From CAIXZV01 sp963697365 (GTDB taxonomy: Bacteria; Chloroflexota; Limnocylindria; Limnocylindrales; CSP1-4): a DNA stretch of 64,000 bases. The stretch's first letter is position 1, and the number at the start of each line of letters is the position of its first letter. A program made the translations under genes and the position numbers. The notes beneath the pieces were generated by a model. It ran no database searches, had not been told where the DNA came from, and was given only the letters and a program-made list of their open reading frames with translations. Positions 1-8,410 of this stretch are shown here, one piece after another. The DNA lies in assembly GCA_963697365.1 (NCBI GenBank), contig CAVONT010000002.1:1-64000 (forward strand). The letters are read 5' to 3'.

Positions 1-12
1 GTAATTTCCGAC

Positions 13-345
13 ATGGAGCGGCTGCAACACCACTGGTATCGCCTCTCGCCGCTCCATTTGCTGCTGTTCCCCATCAGCTTGCTCTTCCGCTCTCTCGCCG
101 CACTGCGCCGTTTTGGCTATCGCAGCGGGATATTGGCCTCGGTCAAACTCCCCGTTCCTGTCATCGTCATCGGTAACATCAGCGTAGGCGGCACAGGCAA
201 GACACCGCTCACGCTGTGGCTGGTGCAGCAGTTGATCGAGAACGGCTGGCATCCCGGCATCGGTGAGCCGCGGCTACACCAAAGACAATAAGCAAATAAA
301 AACGCCGTACGAAGTCTCCAGCACTGACTCCGCCAACGAGAACCG
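13..345 (+). pseudogene. lpxK: LpxK N-terminal fragment, frameshifted, foreign
   Basis: This encodes the first ~110 residues of tetraacyldisaccharide 4'-kinase, a lipid A biosynthesis enzyme. The N-terminal membrane helix is followed by the family P-loop region GNISVGGTGKTPLTL. The frame breaks at about 262, where one extra G turns the expected GIVSRGY into GIGEPR. The SRGY...KTPYEVS part continues in the next frame until about 345, where homology stops abruptly. The stretch is visibly less GC-rich than everything after it. LpxK belongs to Gram-negative bacteria that make lipid A; no other lipid A gene is present. I infer a betaproteobacterial-type sequence joined to this contig by misassembly rather than a transferred gene. 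Confidence 0.8.
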
Positions 346-687
346 GGAGACGCTCCGGCCGCCGTCCCTCAGCCGGGAGATCCCCCGGCCACGACGCCTC
401 GCGGGAGCCGCCGCTGGTGGATCGCCGGCATCGCGATCGCGGTCCTGGTCGTCGTCGTCCTTGCTCCCCTCGCCTCGTCGGCCCCTGACGGGCTCGAGCG
501 GGTGGCGGAGGACCAGGGGTTCATCGACCAGGCCACCAACCTGGTCGGCGGGCTGCTCGGCGACTACGCCATCCCCGGCATCGGTAATGAGACTCTCTCG
601 ACGATCCTGTCCGGCCTGCTCGGCATCGCGCTTGTCGTGGGTGTCCTGTTCCTCCTCGGGCGCCTCGTCGCGCGCCGCCGGGTCTAG
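343..687 (+). CDS. PDGLE-domain component of a Ni/Co ECF transporter, 5' truncated
   Basis: The frame is open from the left junction to a stop at 685-687 and carries one transmembrane helix (RRWWIAGIAIAVLVVVVLAP) followed at once by SAPDGLERVAED, the hallmark of the PDGLE (CbiN-like) family. A second helix near the C-terminus ends in Arg residues. PDGLE proteins are the small integral subunit of nickel/cobalt energy-coupling-factor importers, either alone or fused to CbiM. The natural start, and any CbiM portion, is lost at the chimeric junction near 345. CbiQ and CbiO follow directly, which supports the assignment. Confidence 0.75.
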   Translation, partial: PGDAPAAVPQPGDPPATTPRGSRRWWIAGIAIAVLVVVVLAPLASSAPDGLERVAEDQGFIDQATNLVGGLLGDYAIPGIGNETLSTILSGLLGIALVVGVLFLLGRLVARRRV

Positions 688-699
688 GAGCGCCGCGCC

Positions 700-1495
700 C
701 TGGAGCTGGACCGCTACGTCGAGGGGAACAGCCCGTTCCACCGTGCGGACGCGCGGCTGAAGTTCATCCTGGCGATCGCCGGGATCCTCGACGATCGCCC
801 TCCTGCCCGACGCCTCGTGGGTGGCCCTGTTCACGGCCTGGCTCGTGCTGGTCACCTGCTCGGCGACCGCGGGGCTCGGACCGTTCCGCCTGTCCCGCTC
901 GGCGGTGGTGGCCCTGCCGTTCGCAATCGCGGCCCTGCCGCTTATCTTCACGATGCAGGGCGACATCATCACGACCGTCGCCATCGGGCCCTTCACGGTG
1001 ACGATCTCCGCCGAGGGGCTCCGGCGGTTCCTGTCGATCCTGATCGGCAGCTGGCTCTCGGTGCAGGTCGCGCTGCTGCTCGCCTTCACCACGCCGTTCC
1101 ACGACCTGGTCGACGGCCTGCGCGAGCTGCGTGTCCCACGGATCCTCATCGCGATCATCTCGTTCATGTACCGCTACCTCGCGGTGCTCGCCGACGAGGC
1201 GTCACGCATGATGCGGGCGCGTGATGCCCGGTCCGCCCTCGGCACCCGGACGTCGGGCGGGACGCTCCGCTGGCGGGCGACGGTCACCGGTCGCATGGTG
1301 GGCTCGCTGTTCCTGCGGGCGTACGAGCGCAGTGAGCGCATCTACGCCGCGATGCAGGCGCGCGGCTTCGAGGGCGAGTTCCGCCACCTGCGGGCTCGCG
1401 CCCTCGAGCGCGTCGAGATCGCCTGGCTCGTCGTCATCCTCGCCCTGCTCGCGGCCTACGAGGTCATCGCGTTCATGTGGCTGCCCCACCAGTGA
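700..1495 (+). CDS. cbiQ: ECF transporter transmembrane protein CbiQ, one frameshift
   Basis: Energy-coupling T component of a cobalt/nickel importer. It begins LELDRYVEGNSPFHRADARLK, typical of CbiQ, has several hydrophobic helices, and shows two Ala-Arg-Gly-type coupling regions (MMRARDARSALG and AAMQARGFEG) that contact the ATPase. The N-terminal part (700-789) is one frame off the remainder. A single extra G at about 790 (GGGATCCTCGACGATC) explains it, and removing it leaves exactly 265 codons. The start is uncertain: GGAG at 687-690 precedes a CTG at 700, and no ATG, GTG or TTG lies nearby. The stop overlaps the GTG of cbiO. Confidence 0.85.
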
Positions 1496-2339
1496 GCACT
1501 CAGGAGCAAACCACCGTGGCCCACGCCCACGCGCACGCCCACGACGGCCTGCCCGCCCACACCCACGCCCCCGAGGGTCAGATCCCCGGTCCGGGCGCCG
1601 GGGACGGCACCCGGCGGGGCACGACGCGCGCGGCACCGTCGTGCTCCGGCACGTCCACTTCCGCTACCCGGACGGCTTCGAGGCGCTGCGTGGCGTCGAT
1701 CTGCGGATCGAGGCCGGGGAGAAGGTCGCACTGGTTGGCCCTAACGGCGCCGGCAAGAGCACGCTCATGCTCCAGCTCAACGGGACGCTGCGGCCCTCGT
1801 CGGGCGAGGTCCACGTCGCGGGTGTCGGCGTCGAGAAGGCCACGTTGCGCCGGATCCGCGCCGAGGTCGGCCTGGTCTTCCAGGACCCCGACGACCAGCT
1901 CTTCAGCCCGACGGTGTTCGACGACGTCGCCTTCGGGCCCCTGCACATGGGCCTGCCCGCCGACGAGGTGCACCGGCGCGTCGAGGTCGCGCTGGCGGCG
2001 GTCGGCATGGCCGCCTTCGCCCACCGCGTCCCGCACCGCATGTCGCTGGGCCAGCGCAAGCGGGTGGCCGTCGCGACGGTGCTCTCGATGGACCCGTCGA
2101 TCCTGGTCTTCGACGAGCCGTCGGCAGGCCTGGATCCGCGCGGCCGGCGGGAGCTGATCGGCCTGCTGCGGTCCCTCGACCAGACGATGCTCGTCTCGAC
2201 GCACGACATGCGCCTGGTGGCCGAGGTCTTCCCGCGGACGGTGGTGATGGACGACGGCGAGGTGGTCGCGGACGGGCCGACCGACGCGCTCCTGGCGGAC
2301 ACCGCGATGCTGGACGCGCACGGCCTCGAGGCGCCCTGA
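1492..2339 (+). CDS. cbiO: ECF transporter ATPase CbiO with His-rich N-terminus, frameshifted
   Basis: ATP-binding subunit of the nickel/cobalt importer. In order it shows Walker A (GPNGAGKST), the Q-loop region (VFQDPDDQLFS), signature MSLGQRKRVAVA, Walker B ILVFDEPSAGLD and H-loop STHD. The GTG at 1492 overlaps the cbiQ stop and opens a His-rich leader (AHAHAHAHDGLPAHTH) about 30 residues long that could bind metal before transfer. The leader lies one frame off the ATPase body, and the change falls between about 1600 and 1640, so the leader belongs to this protein only if that indel is an error. The total length needs one added base to be a whole number of codons. Confidence 0.85.
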
Positions 2340-2429
2340 GCGACGGGGCGCTGCGCGACGGGGCGCTGCGCGACGGAGCCCTGCGCGACTGAGCGCTGCG
2401 CGACGGAGCCCTGCGCGACTGAGCCCAGG
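2340..2429. repeat. Six-copy 15-bp tandem repeat after cbiO
   Basis: A 15-base unit close to GCGACGGGGCGCTGC is repeated about six times straight after the cbiO stop. The units alternate between GACGG and GACTG variants, and the last one is degraded. The unit is a multiple of three, so copy-number change would not shift a readthrough frame. No function is apparent. Confidence 0.85.
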
Positions 2430-2457
2430 GCGTATTCGGACCCCGGGACCGCTTGGG

Positions 2458-2963
2458 TCAGCCCACGCGCTGGATCGCCGGAACGTCAAGCCCGTCGATG
2501 CGATCGGCCCTTCGCAGCAGCTTCGCGAACAGCGACGGCACGAACCAGCGAAGGAAGTACAGCCGGCAGCCGACGCAGATCCCGGTTGCCGCGAGCAGGG
2601 TCTGCAGCGCGATCACGGCGCCCGTGAAGACCCAGCCGAGCGGCATTGCGCCCAGCAGGAACGCGAGGGAGGCGACGGCGAGGGCGATGCCGCCCAGCGC
2701 CTGGGCAAAGCGCGGCGGGTACTCGTGCTCCGGTTCCGCCGGCGGGCCGAGCTTGAACGCGCTGCGCACGACCGGCCACAGTCGGCCGGGCAGGAAGAAG
2801 CGGGTGCCGAACGCGGCGGATACCAGCAGGTTGAGCCCGACGAGCGCGACGAGCCACGGCAGGCCGAGGACGAAGGCGAGCACCAGGACGGCGGCCGACA
2901 CGCCCGCGCCGAAACGCTGGCCGCGAGGGTCGATGGTGCGGGCGGGAGCAGGGGTGAGCGACA
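2458..2963 (-). CDS. DUF4395 family membrane protein
   Basis: A 168-residue integral membrane protein. It opens with the family signature TIDPRGQRFGAG, has four hydrophobic helices, and contains TGICVGCRLY, whose CxxC-like cysteines (CVGC) lie at the membrane edge, followed by a basic tail. DUF4395 proteins are of unknown function and are often found near thioredoxin-like or sulfurtransferase genes; the two Cys could support a redox or metal role. The start at 2963 is preferred because GGAG lies 10 bases upstream. An in-frame ATG further upstream lacks such a site. It is transcribed away from cbiO and has no close operon partner. Confidence 0.8.
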
Positions 2964-3540
2964 TGGGTGGGAGACTCCGGGTCGAGCGGGACACAATCCC
3001 GGCGCGGGGTCGGCGGCCGGGGGACGACAGGAGGAGCGAGGCCCGGAGCGGTCAGGTGGGCGGGTGGTCCGTCAGTGGATCACGTACGCTCAACCGGCGC
3101 CGGCACTCGCCGACGACAGGAGCATTGCTGACCCATACAGCCCTTACGGGCGACTTCAACCATGTCCGAACCGTACACGACGCTGGTTGCATCGTCAACT
3201 ACCCGCCGGTTCCTGGCACGCGTCCCAACGTCTGTGCCGGCCGACCCGCTCCCGGTTCCCGGCTCCAGCACGGTTGCTCGGCTCCCGGCCCCCGTGGTTC
3301 CGCTCGCGATGCGCGCTCAGCGTGCGTACGGGCGGGTGCCGTGCGATCCCTGCACGCTTACCGTGCAGGATCGCGCTCCTAGGAGCCCCTGACCTCAGTT
3401 CCTAGGCGCCCAGCGCGCAGGAACGGCACGGCACCCGACGGTTCGCACGTCCAGCGCTCACCAGGGGGCCGTGGGGGGCGGCGGGGGCGGGGACGCATCG
3501 GCTGGCAGGGGGCACTCCGGCTCGTGACCGCCGGCTGGGT
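2964..3540. other. Gene-free stretch with one strong hairpin
   Basis: No convincing gene is seen here on either strand; the short open frames have unnatural composition and no start signals. The region includes the promoter side of the DUF4395 gene, the hairpin at 3343-3374, and paired CCTAGG motifs at 3379 and 3401. It ends at the four-hairpin repeat beginning at 3541. Confidence 0.6.
3343..3374. other. Strong stem-loop in intergenic DNA
   Basis: The arms GATCCCTGCACG (3345-3356) and CGTGCAGGATC (3362-3372) pair with a single bulged C around a short loop. Flanking GC pairs extend the stem. There is no T-run, so it is not a classical terminator; a structured RNA end or protein site is possible. 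Confidence 0.65.
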
Positions 3541-3688
3541 GCCCATCCAGTGGGCCTACCGTCGGGTGGCGTTCGATTCCTGCCCAGCCCGTGGGCCGGA
3601 ATCCATGGTCTCGGCCCCGCCAGGCGACGGGACGCCCACCCCGTGGGCCGGATCGACGGGCGCGTGACCGTTGGCCCAGCCAGTGGGC
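3541..3688. repeat. Four-hairpin dispersed element, copy A
   Basis: Four 15-base imperfect palindromes of form GCCCA-N5-TGGGC lie at 3541-3555, 3582-3596, 3634-3648 and 3674-3688, about 40-52 bases apart. The connecting sequence (CGATTCCTGCCC, ATGGT, GGCGAC, TTGGCCCAGCCAGTG) is shared with the copy at 50491-50646 in the same order. It is not coding on either strand. It looks like a REP/BIME- or MITE-type non-coding repeat; no known family is recognised. Confidence 0.75.
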
Positions 3689-3774
3689 ACCACACGGAGG
3701 ATTGGGATGCGTGCCCGCCGTCGCTTGACGGCGGCAGCGCAGGCGCCGATGCTCGCCAAGTGTCACGCCCGTCG

Positions 3775-4347
3775 ATGCTCCACGTCACCCGCGCAGCCCG
3801 CGTCGCCATCGTCGCCGTGGCGGCCACCCTGGTTGCCATCAGCCTCGCCGTTCCGGCAGTCCTCGCCTGCAGCCCCGTCGCGTACCCGAGCGTCACCAAT
3901 CTCCCCGATGAGGCGGCCGTGATCGTCGGCACGACGGGCGACCTGACCGAGGGAGGCCGCCTCTTCTACGTCGAACGCGTGTACAGCGGCGGCATCACGT
4001 CCTCCCCGATCGTCATCGCCTTCAAGGAGGGCGAACCCATCGGCGACTGCAGCTACCCCGTGGCCAGCGGCGTCCGGCTGGTCATCGCACCAGAACCCGA
4101 CGCTGACGGCACCCTGCGTGCCGATCTCGCCACGCTGCAGGCCGATCCCGACTCGGAGGACGGCCGACGCTACCTCGAGGAGGCCGAGGAGCGGTACGGA
4201 CCGGGAACCGTGCCCGAGGGACAGACGGGGCCCGATCCGGCTGGGAGCGGCCTCGGCACGCTGCCTCTCGCGATCCTCCTCGCAGGCGCGGCTGCTGCCG
4301 TCACCCTCGCGCTGGCTCGGGCCGGACGCGGCAAGACCGGGCGATGA
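3775..4347 (+). CDS. Exported, C-terminally anchored protein of unknown function
   Basis: A 190-residue protein with a clear signal sequence (Arg-rich start, then AIVAVAATLVAISLAVPAVLA) followed by a Cys (ACSPVAYP). A mid-region of beta-strand-like sequence contains DLTEGGRLFYVERVYSGG and two further Cys. An acidic linker leads to a C-terminal hydrophobic helix ending in Arg and Lys. It is therefore probably an extracytoplasmic domain tethered to the membrane. I do not recognise the family. The start is either ATG 3775 or the in-frame GTG at 3760; neither has a good ribosome site. The gene lies just downstream of repeat copy A. Confidence 0.65.
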   Translation: MLHVTRAARVAIVAVAATLVAISLAVPAVLACSPVAYPSVTNLPDEAAVIVGTTGDLTEGGRLFYVERVYSGGITSSPIVIAFKEGEPIGDCSYPVASGVRLVIAPEPDADGTLRADLATLQADPDSEDGRRYLEEAEERYGPGTVPEGQTGPDPAGSGLGTLPLAILLAGAAAAVTLALARAGRGKTGR

Positions 4348-4353
4348 CCCGCG

Positions 4354-5532
4354 TCAGCCCGCCGCCACCTGCTTGCGGTAGGCCTCCGCCTCCCAGGTCT
4401 CGATGAACCGCCGCTCGCGGTCGTCCAGGCAGCGGACGCCGCCGAGGCGCAGGGCGGTGGCGCCGGTGCGGACCATGTCGAGGTAGACGTCGCGGGCGGT
4501 GGCTGCCTGGCCGGCCGAATCGCCGGTGGCGAAGAGGCCGACGCCGGGAACCACGGCGACGATCGGCGCTGTGGCGTGCTGTGCGGTGAACGCGGCGACC
4601 GCGGCGGCCGTCGCGGCCCTGGCGCCATCAGGCGGGACCTCACCGAGCTCGGGCACGAGCGGGAACGAGCCCGCATACACGATCTGGTCCGGGATGAGCG
4701 GACCGCCCTCGAGGAACGCCCGGCCAGCGGGATCGGCAGCCATTGTGAGGACCAGCGGGTCTGGCTCGAAGGCGACCGCCGGGCTTCCGAGTCCGGCGGT
4801 GACCGCCTCGACGAGCGCGGGCGCCGGGACCAGCGCCGGGCTCACCAGCGCCGACCTCGCATGCTCCGCCTCGGGCAGCGCGGACCGCAACTCCAGCTCC
4901 ACCTCGATGACCCCCACCAGCCACGACGTCTCACTCTCGATCTCGGCCGCAGTCTCCCCGCCGACGATCAGCCCGTGGTTGCCCAGCAGCGTGACGCGCG
5001 GCGCCGGGTCGCCGGTGCGGGCCGTGTATGCCGCCCGTGCGTCCACGATGGCGTGGGCCAGGGGCAGCCCGGGATCGGTGTACGGGACCCAGACGGCACG
5101 ATCCCCGAACAGGCGGGCGGCCAGCGCCGCACCGTCCGAGTTGCAGGTCACGCCGTTCACCAGGATCGGATGCGTGTGGAGCACCAGGCGTTCGGGGAGC
5201 AGGGCGTGGAACAGGAGCTCGACGCTGGGCCGACGCCCGTGGGCCTCGCCCAGGCGCGCCTCCGCCGCGACCGCCATGACCGGGTCGCGCTCAGAAGGCA
5301 GGGTCGGCGCGTCCTGCGCCAGCAGCGCGAGCAGCAGCGCCCGGTCCAGCGGCACGAGGTCGTCTGCCGCCAGCGTGGCGAGCGGCACACCGGACGGCTT
5401 GATCCACAGCACGCCGTCCGCCTTGACCGACGAGTTGCCGCCGCCGGCCCGCACGAATGCGGGATCCGCCCCGAACCGGTTCGACAGGGCCACCACCTCG
5501 GCGAGCGCGCCGGCAGGGACGTCCACGCTCAC
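4354..5532 (-). CDS. Class II aldolase, RhaD/YuxG-type
   Basis: A cytoplasmic zinc-dependent aldolase of the class II aldolase/adducin fold, about 392 residues. The N-terminal motif AGGGNSSVKADGVLWIKPSG and the metal-binding region LVLHTHPILVNG match the aldolase half of bifunctional rhamnulose-phosphate aldolase/dehydrogenase proteins (YuxG type). GNHGLIVGG supplies the later His. It keeps the linker and the WEAEAYRKQ segment that precede the dehydrogenase in fused proteins, but it ends there, so the short-chain dehydrogenase domain is absent. The GTG start at 5532 overlaps the end of the preceding aldolase gene, showing translational coupling. It is the last gene of the rhamnose operon. Its exact substrate is inferred, probably rhamnulose-1-phosphate or a related ketose phosphate. 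Confidence 0.8.
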   Translation of the reverse strand: MSVDVPAGALAEVVALSNRFGADPAFVRAGGGNSSVKADGVLWIKPSGVPLATLAADDLVPLDRALLLALLAQDAPTLPSERDPVMAVAAEARLGEAHGRRPSVELLFHALLPERLVLHTHPILVNGVTCNSDGAALAARLFGDRAVWVPYTDPGLPLAHAIVDARAAYTARTGDPAPRVTLLGNHGLIVGGETAAEIESETSWLVGVIEVELELRSALPEAEHARSALVSPALVPAPALVEAVTAGLGSPAVAFEPDPLVLTMAADPAGRAFLEGGPLIPDQIVYAGSFPLVPELGEVPPDGARAATAAAVAAFTAQHATAPIVAVVPGVGLFATGDSAGQAATARDVYLDMVRTGATALRLGGVRCLDDRERRFIETWEAEAYRKQVAAG

Positions 5533-6353
5533 ACCAGGTCCGTGTCGATGGAGAACGCCTCGACGACCGAGCGCAGCTCCGCGTCGCTCATCCGCTCGGC
5601 GCGCCCGCCGGCGACGAGGTCCATGTACTCGTAGCGGGCGCCGGCCTCCGCGTACTCGATACGGTCCACGGCGCGGGTGACCGAGATGTCGCTCCGGGCC
5701 ATGACGCCGTGCTTGCCCCAGACGTCGATCCGGTGGGTGCGCAGGCTCTCGACGTTGGCGGCCATGAGGGTGTCCGAACCAGGGATCATGAAGCGCAGGA
5801 CGCCGATCCCCTGGGGCAGCTGGACGATGGTCTCCGGTTCCCAGCGCATCACGCGGGCGTTGAAGTACGCCTCGTCCTGGTACGCCGGCACGTGGGATAG
5901 ATAGGTGATGTGCGGCGGCTGGGCGTGGACGATCGCGTGGAAGTTGGTTCCGGTCCGCGCGACCGTGTCCTCGTGGACCGCGAGGTGGCTGTTCCACTCG
6001 GAGGTGAGCCGCTCGAACAGGCGGCCGTGGGCAGTCCAGAGCGTCGCCGTCACAGCGTCCCCGTCGATCACCACCGCGCCGATGGTGGCGGCCGTGTTGG
6101 CGGCGATGTCCCGCAGGCGCCGGCCGGATCCCGTGACCAGGATCGTGTGGCCGGCGAGATGCGGCGCGGGGACCGGCAGCTCGATCGGCTCCCCCACCGG
6201 GAACCGCCGGCGCACCTCGATCGGCCAGCCGATGCACGTGCTGATGTTGCCCGCGGCGCCCTCGCCCGCGTCGATCAGGGCAATGCGACGGCCGCCCTCG
6301 CCCATCGAGGCGAGAAGCTCGTCGAGGTCGGGCAGGGGTGCGGTCAGGGGCAT
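5529..6353 (-). CDS. rhaD: Rhamnulose-1-phosphate aldolase
   Basis: Cleaves L-rhamnulose-1-phosphate to dihydroxyacetone phosphate and L-lactaldehyde. At 274 residues it has the length of E. coli RhaD. Recognisable motifs are GNISTCIGWP near the N-terminus, HTILVTGSGRRLRDI, NFHAIVHAQPPHITYLSH with metal-binding His residues, GVLRFMIPGSD, and WGKHGVMARSD with the third metal His. The downstream aldolase overlaps its stop by four bases, and the mutarotase lies 12 bases upstream, so all three are co-transcribed. No rhamnulokinase gene is seen in the window; the phosphorylation step must be encoded elsewhere. Confidence 0.9.
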   Translation of the reverse strand: MPLTAPLPDLDELLASMGEGGRRIALIDAGEGAAGNISTCIGWPIEVRRRFPVGEPIELPVPAPHLAGHTILVTGSGRRLRDIAANTAATIGAVVIDGDAVTATLWTAHGRLFERLTSEWNSHLAVHEDTVARTGTNFHAIVHAQPPHITYLSHVPAYQDEAYFNARVMRWEPETIVQLPQGIGVLRFMIPGSDTLMAANVESLRTHRIDVWGKHGVMARSDISVTRAVDRIEYAEAGARYEYMDLVAGGRAERMSDAELRSVVEAFSIDTDLV

Positions 6354-6365
6354 GGGGCGCGGTCC

Positions 6366-7013
6366 TCAGTCGTTGTGGTGGATCTCACGGGCTGTGTACA
6401 GGTTGCCATTGGCATCGGTGATCGTGGTGATCACGCCTTCGAAGGCCTTGCCCCAGCGCGCATTGACGTCTGTCGCAGCGATCTTCGCGACGACTGTCGC
6501 CATGTCCGGGTAGTACTCGCCGTAGTAGACGACGTGGGCGCCCCGCCGGAAGCCGCTGTAGTTGCGATAGCCGCTGTCCTGGAGAGCCGCGACCATCTCG
6601 GGCCAGGGCTCCGCGTGGAGCGCATCGTAGAACTCCGCCCGCTCCGGGTCGATCACGAGGGTGAAGCAGCCACGCTCGAACGGTCCGTCGAGGGGCGGCC
6701 CGTCGGAGTGGAAGACCTCGTCATAGCGGATCGGGTCGCCGTCCGGGGTGGTGATCTCCGCGATGATGTCGCGGAACCAGTGCGCCCAGCGCAGGTTCAC
6801 GTCCGTGGCGCCCTGGCGTGCGAAGGCGACCGCCTGGTCCGGCTCGCACTCGCCGTAGTACCAGACGTCGGTCCCACGGCGGAACCCGCTGTAGTTGCGG
6901 ATCCCGGACTGCTGCAGGGCTGCCACCATCTCGGGCCAGATCTCGCGATGACGGCGGTCGTACTCGTCCTCCGTGCCCGGGAAGATGCGGATGTAGACGA
7001 GGATGCGTTCCAC
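6366..7013 (-). CDS. rhaM: Tandem two-domain L-rhamnose mutarotase
   Basis: Interconverts the alpha and beta anomers of L-rhamnose. Family proteins (RhaM/RhaU) are about 104 residues; this one has 215 and consists of two consecutive copies. Domain 1 (about 1-105) has EYDRRHREIWPEM with His22 at the position of the E. coli catalytic His22, then NYSGFRRG and DVNLRW. Domain 2 (about 112-215) has FYDALHAEPWPEM with His133, then NYSGFRRG and DVNARW. Both active sites look intact. Since RhaM works as a dimer, this is probably a covalent pseudo-dimer. It lies between the transporter genes and rhaD in the rhamnose operon. Confidence 0.9.
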   Translation of the reverse strand: MERILVYIRIFPGTEDEYDRRHREIWPEMVAALQQSGIRNYSGFRRGTDVWYYGECEPDQAVAFARQGATDVNLRWAHWFRDIIAEITTPDGDPIRYDEVFHSDGPPLDGPFERGCFTLVIDPERAEFYDALHAEPWPEMVAALQDSGYRNYSGFRRGAHVVYYGEYYPDMATVVAKIAATDVNARWGKAFEGVITTITDANGNLYTAREIHHND

Positions 7014-7117
7014 CTTCGAACCTCCGGCCTGCGTGGGCGCAGGCAGTCGATCGGCGCGCGGTCGCGGCCGTGCGTGGCGGGTCTGGGATGTCGATCGACT
7101 CGCGGTCGACCGGCGTG

Positions 7118-7146
7118 CGAGGGGGCCTCACGCGGAGGCCCCCTCG
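7118..7146. terminator. Strong stem-loop between rhaS and rhaM
   Basis: A perfect 12-bp stem (CGAGGGGGCCTC with GAGGCCCCCTCG) surrounds a 5-base loop in the 217-base gap downstream of the binding-protein gene. There is no T-run on the minus strand. It more likely stabilises the binding-protein mRNA 3' end or attenuates readthrough into rhaM than fully terminates. Confidence 0.7.
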
Positions 7147-7230
7147 GAGCAGGACGGTCGGCACCCGTGGGGTGCGGTCACAACCCTGCCTGGTGCAGCG
7201 TGGCCCGCGGAGCAGGCCACGCCACTGCAA

Positions 7231-8374
7231 CTAGAGCTCGGCGTCGACGTTGTCCTTGTTGTAGACGGTGAACGGGCCCATCAGGACGCGCAGGCCGTTG
7301 TCGCGGGTCGGGTCCTTCTCGATGGTGTAGTCGCCCATGCGGCCGGCGGTGAAGGTCTCGCCGTCCTCGCCCTTCGATCGCGCCGGTGGCGAGCAGGTAG
7401 GAGGCGTAGTAGGTCAGGTAGCCGAGGTCGACGAAGCTCCAGAGCGCGAACTCCGGGGCGCAGCCGTTCTTGGTGTAGTCGACCATCTCGCCGGGCAGGC
7501 CCAGGCCGGAGACCTTGACCTTGTCGCAGAGCCCCTCGTCCTGCATCGCCTTGGCGGCCGCGACGATGCCGACCGAGGTCGGCGCCATGATCAGCTTCAT
7601 GTCCGGGTACTTGTCGACCAGCGCCAGCGCCTGCTTGTAGCTCTTCTCCGACTGGTCGTTGCCGTAGACGGTGTCGAGCAGCTCGAGCTTGGCGTACTTC
7701 GGGTCCTTGAGCGCCGTCCTTCATCGACCGCGATCCAGGCGTTCTGGTTGGCGGCGTCGGGCGAGGCGGACAGGATGGCGAACTTGCCGCCGTCCGCGCC
7801 GAGGATCGAGCAGCGCCATGTCGGCCATCACCTTGCCGGTCTCGGTGAAGTCGACCTGCGCGACGAAGACGTTCTCGCCCTCGGCCGACGGGATCGGCGA
7901 GTCCCAGGTGACGACCTTGATGCCGGCGTCCTGCGCGGCCTCGGCGGCCGGGACGATCTGGTCGCCGGCGTTGTTGGAGATCATGATCGCCTTGACGCCC
8001 TGCGTGGTGGCGTTGGTCATGAACTCGATCTGGCCGGCGACGCTGTTCTCCGGCGTCGGGCCGACGAACTCGAGCGTCGTCGGGTTCTGCAGCTCCGCCG
8101 CGGCCTCCTGCGCGCCCTCGTTCGCCTGGTCGAACGACAGGATGCCCAGGAACTTCGGCAGCAGCATCATCTTGACGTCCTGCCGGGCGTGGCCGTGACG
8201 CGCCCGCGGGCGCCGCACTGGTCGCGCGGCGGGCGTGGCCGCGGCCTCGGTGGCCGCTGCGTCGTCGCCGGCGCTGCGGCCGGCGCTGGCGGCGCCGGAG
8301 TCGCAGCGCTGCCGCCGCATGCGACAGCGCGAGGCGCCGCCGTCACAGCCCGAGGTCGCGTCGTGAACACGCAT
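7231..8374 (-). CDS. rhaS: Rhamnose ABC transporter substrate-binding protein, frameshifted
   Basis: Periplasmic-type sugar-binding protein of the RbsB/RhaS fold that would capture L-rhamnose outside the membrane. The ATG at 8374 follows AGGAGGAGC. Fragments in different frames join into one family sequence: KFLGILSFDQANEGAQEAA, FMTNATTQGVKAIMISNNAG, VVTWDSPIPSAEG, MKLIMAPTSVGIVAAAKAMQ and FALWSFVDLGYLTYYASYLL. The frame breaks near 7375, 7715, 7725, 7810 and within the N-terminal signal. Where I could reconstruct them they are single extra bases, such as an A in GATCGAAGGG at 7375. The signal peptide and lipobox are therefore unreadable. Function is inferred from the operon as well as the fold. 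Confidence 0.8.
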
Positions 8375-8410
8375 GCTCCTCCTGGCGTCCTGGTCCGCTC
8401 GCCGTGGCAG

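Noticed and set aside
3080..3271. A 63-codon minus-strand frame
   Set aside because: Unnatural composition, no ribosome site, no recognisable domain; treated as chance in GC-rich DNA.
3570..3596. tRNA relic suggested by GTTCGATTCC in repeat copy A
   Set aside because: No acceptor, D or anticodon stem can be formed around it, and copy B changes the T-loop-like bases.
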